Part shown: positions 8,292 to 16,603 of the stretch, piece after piece
How positions within the stretch are numbered: the first letter of the stretch is position 1
Layout: the number at the start of each line of letters is the position of its first letter
From: Candidatus Viridilinea mediisalina
GTDB lineage: Bacteria > Chloroflexota > Chloroflexia > Chloroflexales > Chloroflexaceae
Direction: 5' to 3'
Length of the DNA stretch: 43,041 nt
NCBI RefSeq assembly: GCF_002532535.1
Contig: NZ_NQWI01000037.1
Span: 1 to 43,041, forward strand
Notes under the pieces: model-generated
What the model was told of the DNA's origin: nothing
Database searches by the model: none
The model's input: the letters and a program-made list of their open reading frames with translations, nothing else
Translations under genes and position numbers: made by a program

Positions 8292-9512
8292 ATGGGCACA
8301 TTTCGTATCTTGACCGCGACCGACTACGAGCAACTCAAACCGATGCTTGCACGGGGCGCACGAGCGAAGCAAGCACCACCCGAACGGCAGCGGCAACTAC
8401 AACGACTTGAGCAACGAGTACAGAAGTATCAGCAGCGTTTCCGTTATGATCACGCTCGTGGTGGGGCATTGCCCCAAAACCATGATTGGCGTCCCTATCG
8501 CTTTACCGTCCAGAATGTCTTGCTGGGGGCAACAGTAGTACGCCATAGTCGTGAGCATAACTGCTTGGAGGTGGATGCGTTTCTTACTGCCCATCCGCGC
8601 GAGTATGACCAGCTTGCGGCAGCGCAGGCGTTGACCTGCTTTCTGCTTTCGGAGGCCTATAAGTGTGGTGGGAGCCTCGAGTTGCGTTTTACGCCCCATG
8701 TGGCTGGTGGGCACCTGCCCGCTGAGTTGTGCGCGTTAGCCGAGCGCCACCATGTCCCATTAGCTGACGCGAGCGCTGGGCGTCTGCCGAGCAGTGCGGC
8801 GCGCCTGCTCTACTTGGCGCTAACCGGCTTTGCCCCGGCGGTGCAGCAGCGCCTCTTGGCGCTCGATCAAGCGGGGGCGCTGACGCTACCTCGTGCTTGC
8901 TACGCGGTACACCATGGCGTCTGGAGCCGCGAGCAGGTGGAGTTGCTCACCTTGGGCAGCCGTCGCCCCGAACGGCTGCTGGCTGGCTTGAGTCAGCCGC
9001 AACAACGCCACAGCTACCAGGAGGATCTGTTGCATGCCCGCGCCGCTGTGCTGACCGGGCGGCTCGACCGCCGCCTGCGTCATGGCGATAGTACCGAGGG
9101 CTACGTGCCAGCCCCCCTCGCATTGCGCTCCTCGTTCCTACCGGCACCCTACGCAATGGCCTATGTGGCTGGTGAGGCATTGACGATTCCGTGGATCTAC
9201 CCGCAACGCAGCGCCGAACTACCCGCCGGTAGTCGCTTGCTGGCGGTGGTGCGGGCCCGTGATAGTGCTGATTTCTTGCACCACCTCGGCGACGATCTGC
9301 GCGTGGCGCAACAACTCCGTGAACGTGCTGCCCAGCCAACGCTCATTCTCATTCCGGGCGACTTTGTCGATCTGCCAGTGGCCCAACGTCAACGCATGCT
9401 GAAAGCCTGCCAAGAGGCTAAAATCGGCCTGCTGGTCTGCCCTGAATCCACTCTGAACCTCGACACAGAAGCGGCTGAACGTTTGGCATTGAGTAGGCTT
9501 TTGCGGATATAA
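8292..9512 (+). CDS. Unrecognised 406-residue protein (gene A of an unknown pair)
   Basis: I do not recognise this family. The N-terminus holds a basic, Gln-rich, probably coiled stretch (about residues 28-52, QRQLQRLEQRVQKYQQRF). No membrane segment, signal peptide or cysteine cluster is visible. The C-terminal part (LLAVVRARDSADFLHHL, PTLILIPGDFVDLPVAQRQ, IGLLVCPESTLNL) looks like a small alternating alpha/beta domain ending at the stop. It is cytoplasmic by appearance. The next same-strand gene (9629) is also unknown, and a MITE copy starts on the last base of this gene's TAA. Co-directionality with 9629 and 10931 suggests, but does not prove, a shared role. Confidence 0.7.
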   Translation: MGTFRILTATDYEQLKPMLARGARAKQAPPERQRQLQRLEQRVQKYQQRFRYDHARGGALPQNHDWRPYRFTVQNVLLGATVVRHSREHNCLEVDAFLTAHPREYDQLAAAQALTCFLLSEAYKCGGSLELRFTPHVAGGHLPAELCALAERHHVPLADASAGRLPSSAARLLYLALTGFAPAVQQRLLALDQAGALTLPRACYAVHHGVWSREQVELLTLGSRRPERLLAGLSQPQQRHSYQEDLLHARAAVLTGRLDRRLRHGDSTEGYVPAPLALRSSFLPAPYAMAYVAGEALTIPWIYPQRSAELPAGSRLLAVVRARDSADFLHHLGDDLRVAQQLRERAAQPTLILIPGDFVDLPVAQRQRMLKACQEAKIGLLVCPESTLNLDTEAAERLALSRLLRI

Positions 9513-9619
9513 TACCATTTACGATTGCAGATTGCAGATTGTAGATTGTAGATTGCCGATGGCGTCCCAATGGGCTTTCGCGTTCTTGATAATGCGGCAT
9601 GTTCAAGGGTAATTGGTAT
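9512..9619 (+). repeat. MITE-like element, copy 2
   Basis: About 108 bp with ends ATACCATTTACG and GTAATTGGTAT. Its first base is the last A of the preceding stop codon. Its right end TAT together with flanking AAT forms TATAAT (9617-9622), which then serves as the -10 box of the next gene. Confidence 0.88.
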
Positions 9620-9622
9620 AAT
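9617..9622 (+). promoter_or_regulatory. -10 box formed at a MITE junction
   Basis: TATAAT with its first three bases inside the repeat and the last three in flanking DNA. The ATG at 9629 follows after six bases, the same spacing as at 656 and 19200, so a leaderless transcript is predicted. No good -35 is seen at 17 bp. Confidence 0.55.
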
Positions 9623-9628
9623 ATCGCA

Positions 9629-10855
9629 ATGACCACCTCAAAACTCTACCTCTGCGCGTTGCCCCGTGCGGTCTGGCTGGCACCGGCTGCACGCCACGGA
9701 TTACAGACCGACTTGGTTGATCTGGTGAGCGAGGCGCTGGCCTGTGAGCGGCGCATGCGGAAGGCGATCAATCTGAGTGAAGAGCAGCGGCGCTATACAC
9801 GCTGCTGCCAACGGATTGAGCAGCAGGTTGCGGCGAGTCCGCGCTTGGCGCTCTTTAAGCGTGGCGAGGAGTTTGCCAGCCTGGTGCGGAACGGGCGCTT
9901 TCCGCTCTTTCCGCTGCACCCAAGCTACCTCGACATTCTGGCCCAAGCGGCGCAACGTGGTGCCGCACCGGAGCGTCTGGGGGCGTCGTTCTTCCCGCCG
10001 CAGAGCCTGACGGCCCACCGTGAGGCCTTTGCCCATTGGGCCAGTCAGCAACGCCTTGAGCAGGTTGCGGCAATCCAGCACCGCATTGCCTTCCTGCGCC
10101 TCGCCGAAGCCAACGCTTGCGGCGTGGTCGAGTGGCAGAGCCCCTTCCATAGCAGCGCCCCCAATGAGGCCACGCCTCCGCCGGTACGGCGCGTCTTTGC
10201 TGCCGCTACCCTGCCCCCGCCCGCGCAGGAGCCAGCCCCCGCCGAGCGATCTGAACATTTCCGCCACAAGCTCAAAACTAACCTGCGCCAACACATCCGC
10301 AACGCCCTTGCTGCAGGTGAGCCAGTAGCTTTTGGTAGCGCAGCCCCCCACGATGTCTTTACCGAAGTGCTGCACGAGTTGGTCTACATTCCGGCGGGCA
10401 GCGACCTGAAACCCTTGCCGCTGCGCGTCGTCTATAACGACGGATCCGAAGCGGCACCCTTTCCCATCTTTATGCTACCGCGCGATCCCCGTCCGCTGCC
10501 GGAGCTACCGCCGCTGCGCGTGGCGCTGATGAGCATGCGCCACGCCGAACTCGATGCGCTCGTTGATGTCTGTTGGCTACGCAACCGCGACGTGTCACGC
10601 GCCCGCACCCTGGCGGAGACGGATGAATTCTGTTATACAGCAACGATCAACCAACTACGCGAGAGCCTAAGCGAAGGCGATCTGCTCATTCACCTCTACC
10701 ACACCGGCTTCACGCCCGCCGTGATCGGCTTCTACCGTGGCTTCGCTCAGATCCTGCGGGGCTTACGCACCCGCCGCATCATGCGACGGCTGATTGTGGT
10801 TCCCTTCTATTACCGGGGTGAAGACGGCTACGCGATGGGGACAGCGTGGCAGTGA
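9629..10855 (+). CDS. Unrecognised 408-residue protein (gene B of an unknown pair)
   Basis: No family is recognised. The N-terminal 200 residues are Arg/Gln/Ala-rich and helical in character. A Pro-rich linker follows (about 180-205, with TLPPPAQEPAPAER). The C-terminal half is compact: PLRVVYNDGSEAAPFPIFM, LRVALMSMRHAELDALVDVCW, then GDLLIHLYHTGFTPAVIGFYRG and LIVVPFYYRGEDGYA. It has no signal peptide or membrane span. An in-frame ATG at 9599 would add MFKGNWYNIA, but this is MITE sequence, so the leaderless ATG at 9629 is chosen. It sits between unknown gene A and the helicase at 10931, 75 bases away. The product is probably cytoplasmic. Confidence 0.72.
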   Translation: MTTSKLYLCALPRAVWLAPAARHGLQTDLVDLVSEALACERRMRKAINLSEEQRRYTRCCQRIEQQVAASPRLALFKRGEEFASLVRNGRFPLFPLHPSYLDILAQAAQRGAAPERLGASFFPPQSLTAHREAFAHWASQQRLEQVAAIQHRIAFLRLAEANACGVVEWQSPFHSSAPNEATPPPVRRVFAAATLPPPAQEPAPAERSEHFRHKLKTNLRQHIRNALAAGEPVAFGSAAPHDVFTEVLHELVYIPAGSDLKPLPLRVVYNDGSEAAPFPIFMLPRDPRPLPELPPLRVALMSMRHAELDALVDVCWLRNRDVSRARTLAETDEFCYTATINQLRESLSEGDLLIHLYHTGFTPAVIGFYRGFAQILRGLRTRRIMRRLIVVPFYYRGEDGYAMGTAWQ

Positions 10856-10859
10856 TTTG

Positions 10860-10883
10860 TTGGCTTCGACAGGCTCAGCCAAC
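10860..10883. repeat. TTCGACAGGCTCAGC repeat
   Basis: A TTGGCTTCGACAGGCTCAGCC stretch forms an imperfect dyad. The same core recurs at about 15772-15790, and a variant (TTCGACAAGCTCAGGG) lies at about 15596-15611. It is a short dispersed palindromic repeat lying between gene B and the helicase. Confidence 0.7.
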
Positions 10884-10930
10884 GTCACACACCGATGGTG
10901 TTCGGTAGAGTAGCATAAAGGAATCAGCCT

Positions 10931-13900
10931 ATGGCACGTGAGTGGTTCACCGAATGCCCCGACTGTGGGCGTAGTTTTGGCTTTGCCGATGCGGTGTTGC
11001 AACAGGCGGAAGAACGTGGCGAGGTTCGTCCTGAGCGCTGTGCTGCCTGTAGTGCGATCTATCGGCGCGAAGTGGCTCACCTTGGTCAGCCGACCCACCC
11101 GTTGCCGCCGCAGCACCCGCTGCCCGCGACGGGGCTGCGGGGGGCTGAGTTGGGCTATTTGCAGCGTCGTTACCAGGAGCCAAAGCCGCAGGAGCAGACG
11201 CCCCAACCACCGCTGGATCGCTTTGCCCTGCGTGAGGCGCACGTCGCAGAAATCTGTGCGCTCTGCTACCGCCACCAAGTGCTGGTGCTGGTGGCCCCGA
11301 CGGGCAGCGGCAAGTCTACGCTGCTGCCCTATCGCTTGATGCAGCCGCCTACGCAGCGCCCCGCTGAACCTTTTGCGGCGCTTCTGCCCCCCGAAGGGCT
11401 TGCGCCACAGCTCTTTACGCGCCACGGGCCAATTATTGTGACCCAGCCCCGTATTCAGGCGACGCGCCAGATTCCTAGTTTTGTTGCCCATGATCTGCAC
11501 GGCGCGAGCCTCGGCGCCGGTTTTGATGTGGGCTTCCAACATAGCGGTCAGCGGGCGAGTGATCGCCATAATCGCCTGATCTATATGACTGATGGGACGC
11601 TGCTTAATCTGATTGTGCGCGATGAGTTGGAACGGGTTGGTACCATTATCATTGACGAAGCGCACGAACGCAGCCTGAATATTGATCTTATTTTAAGCCT
11701 CCTGCGACCACGTTTGCGCCGCTTTCCCCATTTGCGCCTGCTGATTCTGAGTGCGACGATTGAGCCACAAGATTTCGTGCAGTTCTTTGGTGGGCCCGCC
11801 GATCTTCCGCTTGCTACTGTGCAGCAGCAGCCGAACGCCAATGCCCAACTTGCCGCCATGCTTGCCCAGTCGCCAGTGGGTTGCTACATGCTGCCGGAGC
11901 AGCGCGCCTTCCCGCTTGAGGTGCGTTTCCGCCAGCAGGCACCGCTGCCTGAGGAGTTACTGGTGGGACGTATGTATGAAGAGGTGGCCAATACGATCTT
12001 TGATCTGCTTTTGGCCATGCACCAACGCGATCCCGCCACGCCCCAGGGCGATATTTTGGCCTTTTTGCCAGGGCGTAAGCCGATTGAACGCGCTATTGAT
12101 CGCCTGCGCGACCTGCTGCATAGCGAGGCCGATTACCGCCTCGCCGCACGGGTAGACATCTTTCCGCTCTATGCCACTCTGCCCCAGACGCGCCAAGCGG
12201 CGGCTCTGCGCCCATCCAAGGATAAACGACGCATCCGTGTGGTCATTGCGACCAACGTTGCCGAAACGTCGCTCACGGTGGAGGGCATTGTTCATGTGGT
12301 GGATAGCGGGCTGATCAATCAGGCCAGTTGGGATGCTGCGTCGCAGACCACCGCTGTGGTGCCGACGCTGCATAGCCAGGCGGGTTGCCGCCAGCGTTGG
12401 GGTCGCGCCGGGCGCACCCAACCCGGCGTGGCCCATTGCCTCTACACCAAGGAGCAGTTTGCCGACTTTGCGACCCAGACGCCGCCTGAGATTGCGCGTG
12501 CGCCACTGGAGCCGTTGGTGTTGAGTGCCAAGGCGGCGGGGGTGGACGATCTTGCTGCTTTCGCTTGGCTCCACGCCCCGCCCGCCGATGAATTGGCCCG
12601 CGCCACCCGGGCGCTTCAGTTGGTCGGGGCACTCGATGACCAAGAGGACATTACGCCCCACGGGAGTGAGTTGCGGACGATTGCCGACGAGCCGGAGATT
12701 GCAAACCTGATGCTGCTCGCCGACCGCTTCGGCTGCGCGGTGGAGATGGCGACCATTCTGCCCATGCGGCGCTTGGATGGCTACGCCAGCCTGTTGCAGT
12801 GGGATCGTGAGTGGGATGCGGCAACCAAACGGGCTGTGCGGCGCATCCATCAAGGGCTGATCGGGCCGTGCCGCGATGATGTGGAATTTGCGCTAAAGCT
12901 CTGGATGGCCTGGGAAGGTAGTGGCTTCGGGCGGAGTAAAGAGCGCGAGCGATTGGCGTGGGCCGAGCAGTTCTTTGTCAACCATACGATCTTTAGCGAA
13001 CGCCTTGTGCGCGAACGCGATCTCTTGCTACACAACATGGCCGTGCGACGGCGCAATCAACAGTTGCGCCCCTGCGATCTGGGGCTGCTTGATCGGCTAC
13101 GCATCGTCATCACCTACGGCCTGTCGCACCAGATCTACCAGACTGAAACACAGGGCGATGAGCGGCGTTACCGCCTCTATCTGCGCGACGCGGCCCTGGC
13201 CTCTGATCAGAGCAACGAGCTTGAACTCAGCCCCAATTCTATCTGCTTTGGGCAACCGCCGACCTACTTTGTCTGCGGTAAACGCCAACGGGCACGCAAG
13301 CGCATGACGCCCCTGGCGGCACCACTGAGTTTCACTGCTGCCTCCTTCCTGAGCCTGGTTGAAGCGGCGTGGCTGCCAGCGGTCGGTGGGAGTCACCTTG
13401 GCCTCGCCCGCCTCATTGCCAACACCACGCGTGATGCTAACGGCCTGCTGCAACGCTCCACCAACCCCGCGTGGCTCTTCATTGACCAGCGCTTTCCGGT
13501 GGGCTCGCGCATCAGGTGTAGCCCGACGCACCAAGGGACACTGCGTATCCACGAACTCGAAGCTGCCGCGCCACCCTTGCGCCCCAATGCGAGCAGCGAG
13601 TTGATTGAAGACCCCGACGACATTGAGTTGCTCGCCAGTGAAGAGGCGCTCGGCGCAACCCTGGGCAGTCGTGAGATCAAAGTGACCTTTGCGTCTAGTG
13701 CCCCGGCCAGCGCTGCCGAACTCTTTGATAACGATGGTCAGGAATCTACGTCAGAACCATCCACTGCGCTCCTGCAGGATGCCCCGCTGCCCCACGGGCG
13801 TATGCTCTACGGGCAGCCCCCCGCCACCCAACAGACCTTTAGCGCCATCGTTGCGGGCTACGATCAACACCAGCCCCATCAGCCCATTGTTCTCTTCACA

Positions 13901-15451
13901 CCGCTCCAAGAGCCCTCGCCCTTCGCTCAGTTTCAGGCGCGCTACCGTGAAGGCCAGAGTATCAGCGTTGAGGTGCAGAGCATCGAGCGCTACATCAACG
14001 ACGGCCTCTTCTACCTGATTGTGCGTGAGCCGGTGAGTGGCCTAGAGATTACCCTTGATCCCTATGACTACAGCCTAAGCGGGCGTAATGTTGCGGTGGA
14101 ACTGCTCGCCAGTGCCCCGCCGCGCACGCAACTCCAGGTGGTAGTTGAAGAGATCAACAGCGAGTTGGAACAGGTGCGTGTCAACCGCCTCGCAGCCTCG
14201 CAGCAAGCCACCGCGGCCCTTGTTGCCAACGGCGAGCGTGTGGTGAGTGGGCAGATCGTGGATGTACGCGACAACGGCATCTTTGTCTGGATCGAACCGG
14301 AGCAGACCGAAGCCTACCTCCCGGTCATCCTCTTTGTCCATGTTGATCGCCTGCCACCGCGTGCCGACGAGTTCAACCTGGGCCAGCGTTGCCGTCTACG
14401 CATGCAAGCGCGGCGCTTCCAGCGCCCATTGCGGATCAGCCTCGATCCCGAAGACCTGCCGGGCAAAGAGCGCAAGGCGCTCGTGCAGCGCCTCGGCCCC
14501 AACTGGGACGAAGCGAGCCAAGCGTTGATCACCGATCAGCCCTTGAGCTACGCCCGCCGTCGTGAACTGCTGGAACTGAGCAACCACGTTGGCTACCGGC
14601 GTAAACTCAACATCCTCTTCCGCCGCTCCAATGAACTGGAAGTACGTGTGATTGACGTGAGCGGCCTTGAGTTGCTGCGCCCCTACGCCGAAGATGAGCG
14701 CCCTGTGCCCGTCACCATTGCGGGCATGCACAACGACCTCGTCTTTGTCCGCACCCATGAGGGCTACGAAGCGCCCATCCAACGCCGCGAAATCAGCAGC
14801 GCAATGCCTCAACTGCCCATTGCTCTTGGTCAACAACTGGAGGTACGCATCCGCGAATTCAACCCCGAAGAGGGGCGCGTCCAATTCACGCTCCGCAGCA
14901 AAAAACCTGCCCCGCGTGAAACGTGGCAACTCGTCTTGCAGGTCAACCCGGAGATGGTCTTCCGCATGATCGGCAAAGGCGGCGCGGTGATCAAAGCGAT
15001 CCGCAGCCAGAGCGAGGTGCAGCGCATTGATCTGGAGAAGGATGACGCTGGCAACTCAACCGGACGTGTAACAATCATTGGCGCTAGTCAGGCCCACGTC
15101 GAGCGAGCGCACACCCTGATCAACCAACATGTCTTGGCGCTAGTCGTCAGCCCGGCGGAGCGGAGCAACACTCCTGCCGAAGCGCCGCCACGGCGCACAG
15201 CGCAACAGAGCAAAACACCCCAACGCGAACTCAACCTCACCCCAGCACAACTCAGCGCACTCACACGCAAATCAGGTGGGCTCTTCAGCAGCCTCTTTGG
15301 CGGCGGCAAGAGCAAATTGGAGACGATCCAAGCGCAAACCAGCACCCAAATCACTCCACTTGGCACCAGTGGGCGCATCCGCATCACCGGCACAACCATG
15401 AAGCAGGTGCATGATGCGGTAGCGAAGCTTAACGAAGCGATCAATCGGTGA
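10931..15451 (+). CDS. DEAH-box RNA helicase with zinc ribbon, S1-like and KH domains
   Basis: 1506 residues, an expanded HrpA/HrpB-type helicase. The N-terminus has a C-x2-C zinc-ribbon pattern (CPDC, then CAAC). Walker A APTGSGKS is at 122-129, DEAH at 242-245, then LSATIEP, ATNVAETSLTVEGIVHVVDSG and QRWGRAGRTQPG (motif VI). After the helicase-associated region comes an S1-like domain (about 1100-1175, GQIVDVRDNGIFVWI) and probably further OB-like segments. A KH domain with a GKGG loop (1348-1351, MIGKGGAVIKAI) follows, and a last KH-like segment without a proper GXXG loop ends the protein. It is likely to remodel structured RNA or ribonucleoproteins. AAGGAA precedes the ATG. Confidence 0.9.
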   Translation: MAREWFTECPDCGRSFGFADAVLQQAEERGEVRPERCAACSAIYRREVAHLGQPTHPLPPQHPLPATGLRGAELGYLQRRYQEPKPQEQTPQPPLDRFALREAHVAEICALCYRHQVLVLVAPTGSGKSTLLPYRLMQPPTQRPAEPFAALLPPEGLAPQLFTRHGPIIVTQPRIQATRQIPSFVAHDLHGASLGAGFDVGFQHSGQRASDRHNRLIYMTDGTLLNLIVRDELERVGTIIIDEAHERSLNIDLILSLLRPRLRRFPHLRLLILSATIEPQDFVQFFGGPADLPLATVQQQPNANAQLAAMLAQSPVGCYMLPEQRAFPLEVRFRQQAPLPEELLVGRMYEEVANTIFDLLLAMHQRDPATPQGDILAFLPGRKPIERAIDRLRDLLHSEADYRLAARVDIFPLYATLPQTRQAAALRPSKDKRRIRVVIATNVAETSLTVEGIVHVVDSGLINQASWDAASQTTAVVPTLHSQAGCRQRWGRAGRTQPGVAHCLYTKEQFADFATQTPPEIARAPLEPLVLSAKAAGVDDLAAFAWLHAPPADELARATRALQLVGALDDQEDITPHGSELRTIADEPEIANLMLLADRFGCAVEMATILPMRRLDGYASLLQWDREWDAATKRAVRRIHQGLIGPCRDDVEFALKLWMAWEGSGFGRSKERERLAWAEQFFVNHTIFSERLVRERDLLLHNMAVRRRNQQLRPCDLGLLDRLRIVITYGLSHQIYQTETQGDERRYRLYLRDAALASDQSNELELSPNSICFGQPPTYFVCGKRQRARKRMTPLAAPLSFTAASFLSLVEAAWLPAVGGSHLGLARLIANTTRDANGLLQRSTNPAWLFIDQRFPVGSRIRCSPTHQGTLRIHELEAAAPPLRPNASSELIEDPDDIELLASEEALGATLGSREIKVTFASSAPASAAELFDNDGQESTSEPSTALLQDAPLPHGRMLYGQPPATQQTFSAIVAGYDQHQPHQPIVLFTPLQEPSPFAQFQARYREGQSISVEVQSIERYINDGLFYLIVREPVSGLEITLDPYDYSLSGRNVAVELLASAPPRTQLQVVVEEINSELEQVRVNRLAASQQATAALVANGERVVSGQIVDVRDNGIFVWIEPEQTEAYLPVILFVHVDRLPPRADEFNLGQRCRLRMQARRFQRPLRISLDPEDLPGKERKALVQRLGPNWDEASQALITDQPLSYARRRELLELSNHVGYRRKLNILFRRSNELEVRVIDVSGLELLRPYAEDERPVPVTIAGMHNDLVFVRTHEGYEAPIQRREISSAMPQLPIALGQQLEVRIREFNPEEGRVQFTLRSKKPAPRETWQLVLQVNPEMVFRMIGKGGAVIKAIRSQSEVQRIDLEKDDAGNSTGRVTIIGASQAHVERAHTLINQHVLALVVSPAERSNTPAEAPPRRTAQQSKTPQRELNLTPAQLSALTRKSGGLFSSLFGGGKSKLETIQAQTSTQITPLGTSGRIRITGTTMKQVHDAVAKLNEAINR

Positions 15452-15883
15452 GTGGGGGAGCGGAAGAACAGAGGAGCGGAAGAACGGAAGAACAGAGGAA
15501 CAGAGGAACAGAGGAACGGAAGAACGCAAAGGAGCGCAATAAACAGCGGTGCCTTCGCCCCTCTCCCACAACGTGGGAGAGGCGATGCCCTGCCCTTCGA
15601 CAAGCTCAGGGGCTGCTTGTCGAAGGGGGTAGGGGGTGAGGGCCATCCTGGGTGCCCCCAAGCCCTATCTGCGACTTCACAATGCTGTATCCTCTGTGCC
15701 CTCTGTGCCTCTGTGGTGAAAAACCTCGTTAGCGCGAAAAAGCCTTGGGTTGGCAGGCTGCCGCGCCGCTTGGCTTCGACAGGCTCAGCCAGCGGCGCGG
15801 CCCAGGACTTCTTCGCGCTAACAAAACCTCTGTGCCCTCTGTGCCTCTGTGGTGAAAAACCTCTGTGCCCTCTGTACCTCTCT
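15452..15883. other. 432-bp intergenic region made of stacked repeats
   Basis: No gene is supported here. The region contains GAACAGAG-type octamers (about 15464-15533), a TTCGACAAGCTCAGGGG repeat (about 15596-15612), and two copies of a CTCTGTGCCTCTGTGGTGAA repeat. Between those copies lies a nested palindrome (listed separately). ORFs spanning it are low-complexity translations of repeats. Confidence 0.85.
15691..15863. repeat. Direct repeats flanking a nested palindrome
   Basis: Direct repeats at 15691-15727 and 15827-15863 share a CCTCTGTGCCCTCTGTGCCT core continuing into GTGGTGAAAAACCTC. Between them GTTAGCGCGAA (15728-15738) pairs with TTCGCGCTAAC (15812-15822). Inside that a second dyad, GCCGCGCCGCTTGGC against GCCAGCGGCGCGGC (about 15760-15801), encloses the TTCGACAGGCTCAGC repeat. 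A further single copy of the direct repeat lies at about 35717-35743. Confidence 0.88.
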
Positions 15884-16450
15884 CTACTCCGCCATGCTCT
15901 GGCGCACAATCTCCTCGATTTGCGCGAGATGGCCAAAGCCATGGGCCAAGCCAAGAGCGTGGCGACCAACGGCATTCACGCGGGGGCCACCGGGCCATGC
16001 CTCCTCCTCAAGCTCCAAGTGGGGGGCATCGGGCCAAACTGCTAGGCAGGCCAGCATCATACGGCGGCTCTCCTCCAGCCGCGCCCGCACCTGTGCAATG
16101 CTCGTGACCGTCTCCCAGGGCACTTCATAGCGCGAACGCCCGTGGAAAGCGACGCCACGGGCCTGCTCGGCCCCCAAAAAGGCGCACTCTTCGCCACCTG
16201 CGGTGACATGCACCACCACATGGCCAAGCGTCCAGGCAATATGCGCATCGGACTCAGTGGCTGCCGCCGGATCGTGGGCATCGGGATCAATTGGCACAAA
16301 GACCACAGCAGCATCGTTGCAATCCGCAATCAGGGCCAGGATGCGATCAATCAACTCGTTGGTCTCACGGGCCAAATCGTCCTTCGTCACCCCCTCTAGG
16401 ACCTCAGCGAGAGTTTGGGTGCCGGCTATGACTGGTTGGAGGTCAAGCAT
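15884..16450 (-). CDS. DinB-family protein
   Basis: 188 residues from the ATG at 16450. The DinB/YfiT fold is a four-helix bundle with a His-based metal site; here HVVVH (middle) and GLAHGFGHLAQIEEI (near the C-terminus) supply the expected histidines. The N-terminal MLDLQPVIAGTQTLAEVLEGV helix is typical. Family members include thiol-dependent S-transferases and damage-inducible proteins; the substrate is unknown. A longer frame starting at 16549 would add 33 Arg-rich residues encoded by an inverted repeat (16488-16536), so it is rejected. The upstream ribosome binding site is weak (AGAAAG). Confidence 0.72.
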   Translation of the reverse strand: MLDLQPVIAGTQTLAEVLEGVTKDDLARETNELIDRILALIADCNDAAVVFVPIDPDAHDPAAATESDAHIAWTLGHVVVHVTAGGEECAFLGAEQARGVAFHGRSRYEVPWETVTSIAQVRARLEESRRMMLACLAVWPDAPHLELEEEAWPGGPRVNAVGRHALGLAHGFGHLAQIEEIVRQSMAE

Positions 16451-16487
16451 ATGGGTTCTTTCTGTGCTTTGGGATGGTTTTAGGAAA

Positions 16488-16536
16488 CGAGGATGCGTGA
16501 GGCGAAGACGCGATGACTTCGCCTCACGCATCCTCG
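16488..16536. repeat. 20-bp-arm hairpin of the GAGGCGAAG family
   Basis: Perfect arms CGAGGATGCGTGAGGCGAAG (16488-16507) and its complement (16517-16536) enclose a 9-base loop. Related sequence forms a 14-bp hairpin at 26100-26136 and a broken version near 34485-34560. It lies between the DinB gene and the end of hflX. Confidence 0.9.
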
Positions 16537-16574
16537 CCTCACGCCTCACGCCTCTTCGCAGGGCGAGTTTTGCG

Positions 16575-16603
16575 CTACTTCCTACTTCCTACTTCCTACT
16601 TCC
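16575..16603. repeat. TACTTCC heptamer array
   Basis: Four tandem copies of TACTTCC directly after the hflX stop codon. On the minus strand it reads GGAAGTA repeats, giving TAG in each frame. Confidence 0.9.

Noticed and set aside
15452-16045. 197-codon plus-strand frame after the helicase
   Set aside because: Made of octamers and dispersed repeats, then antisense to the DinB gene.
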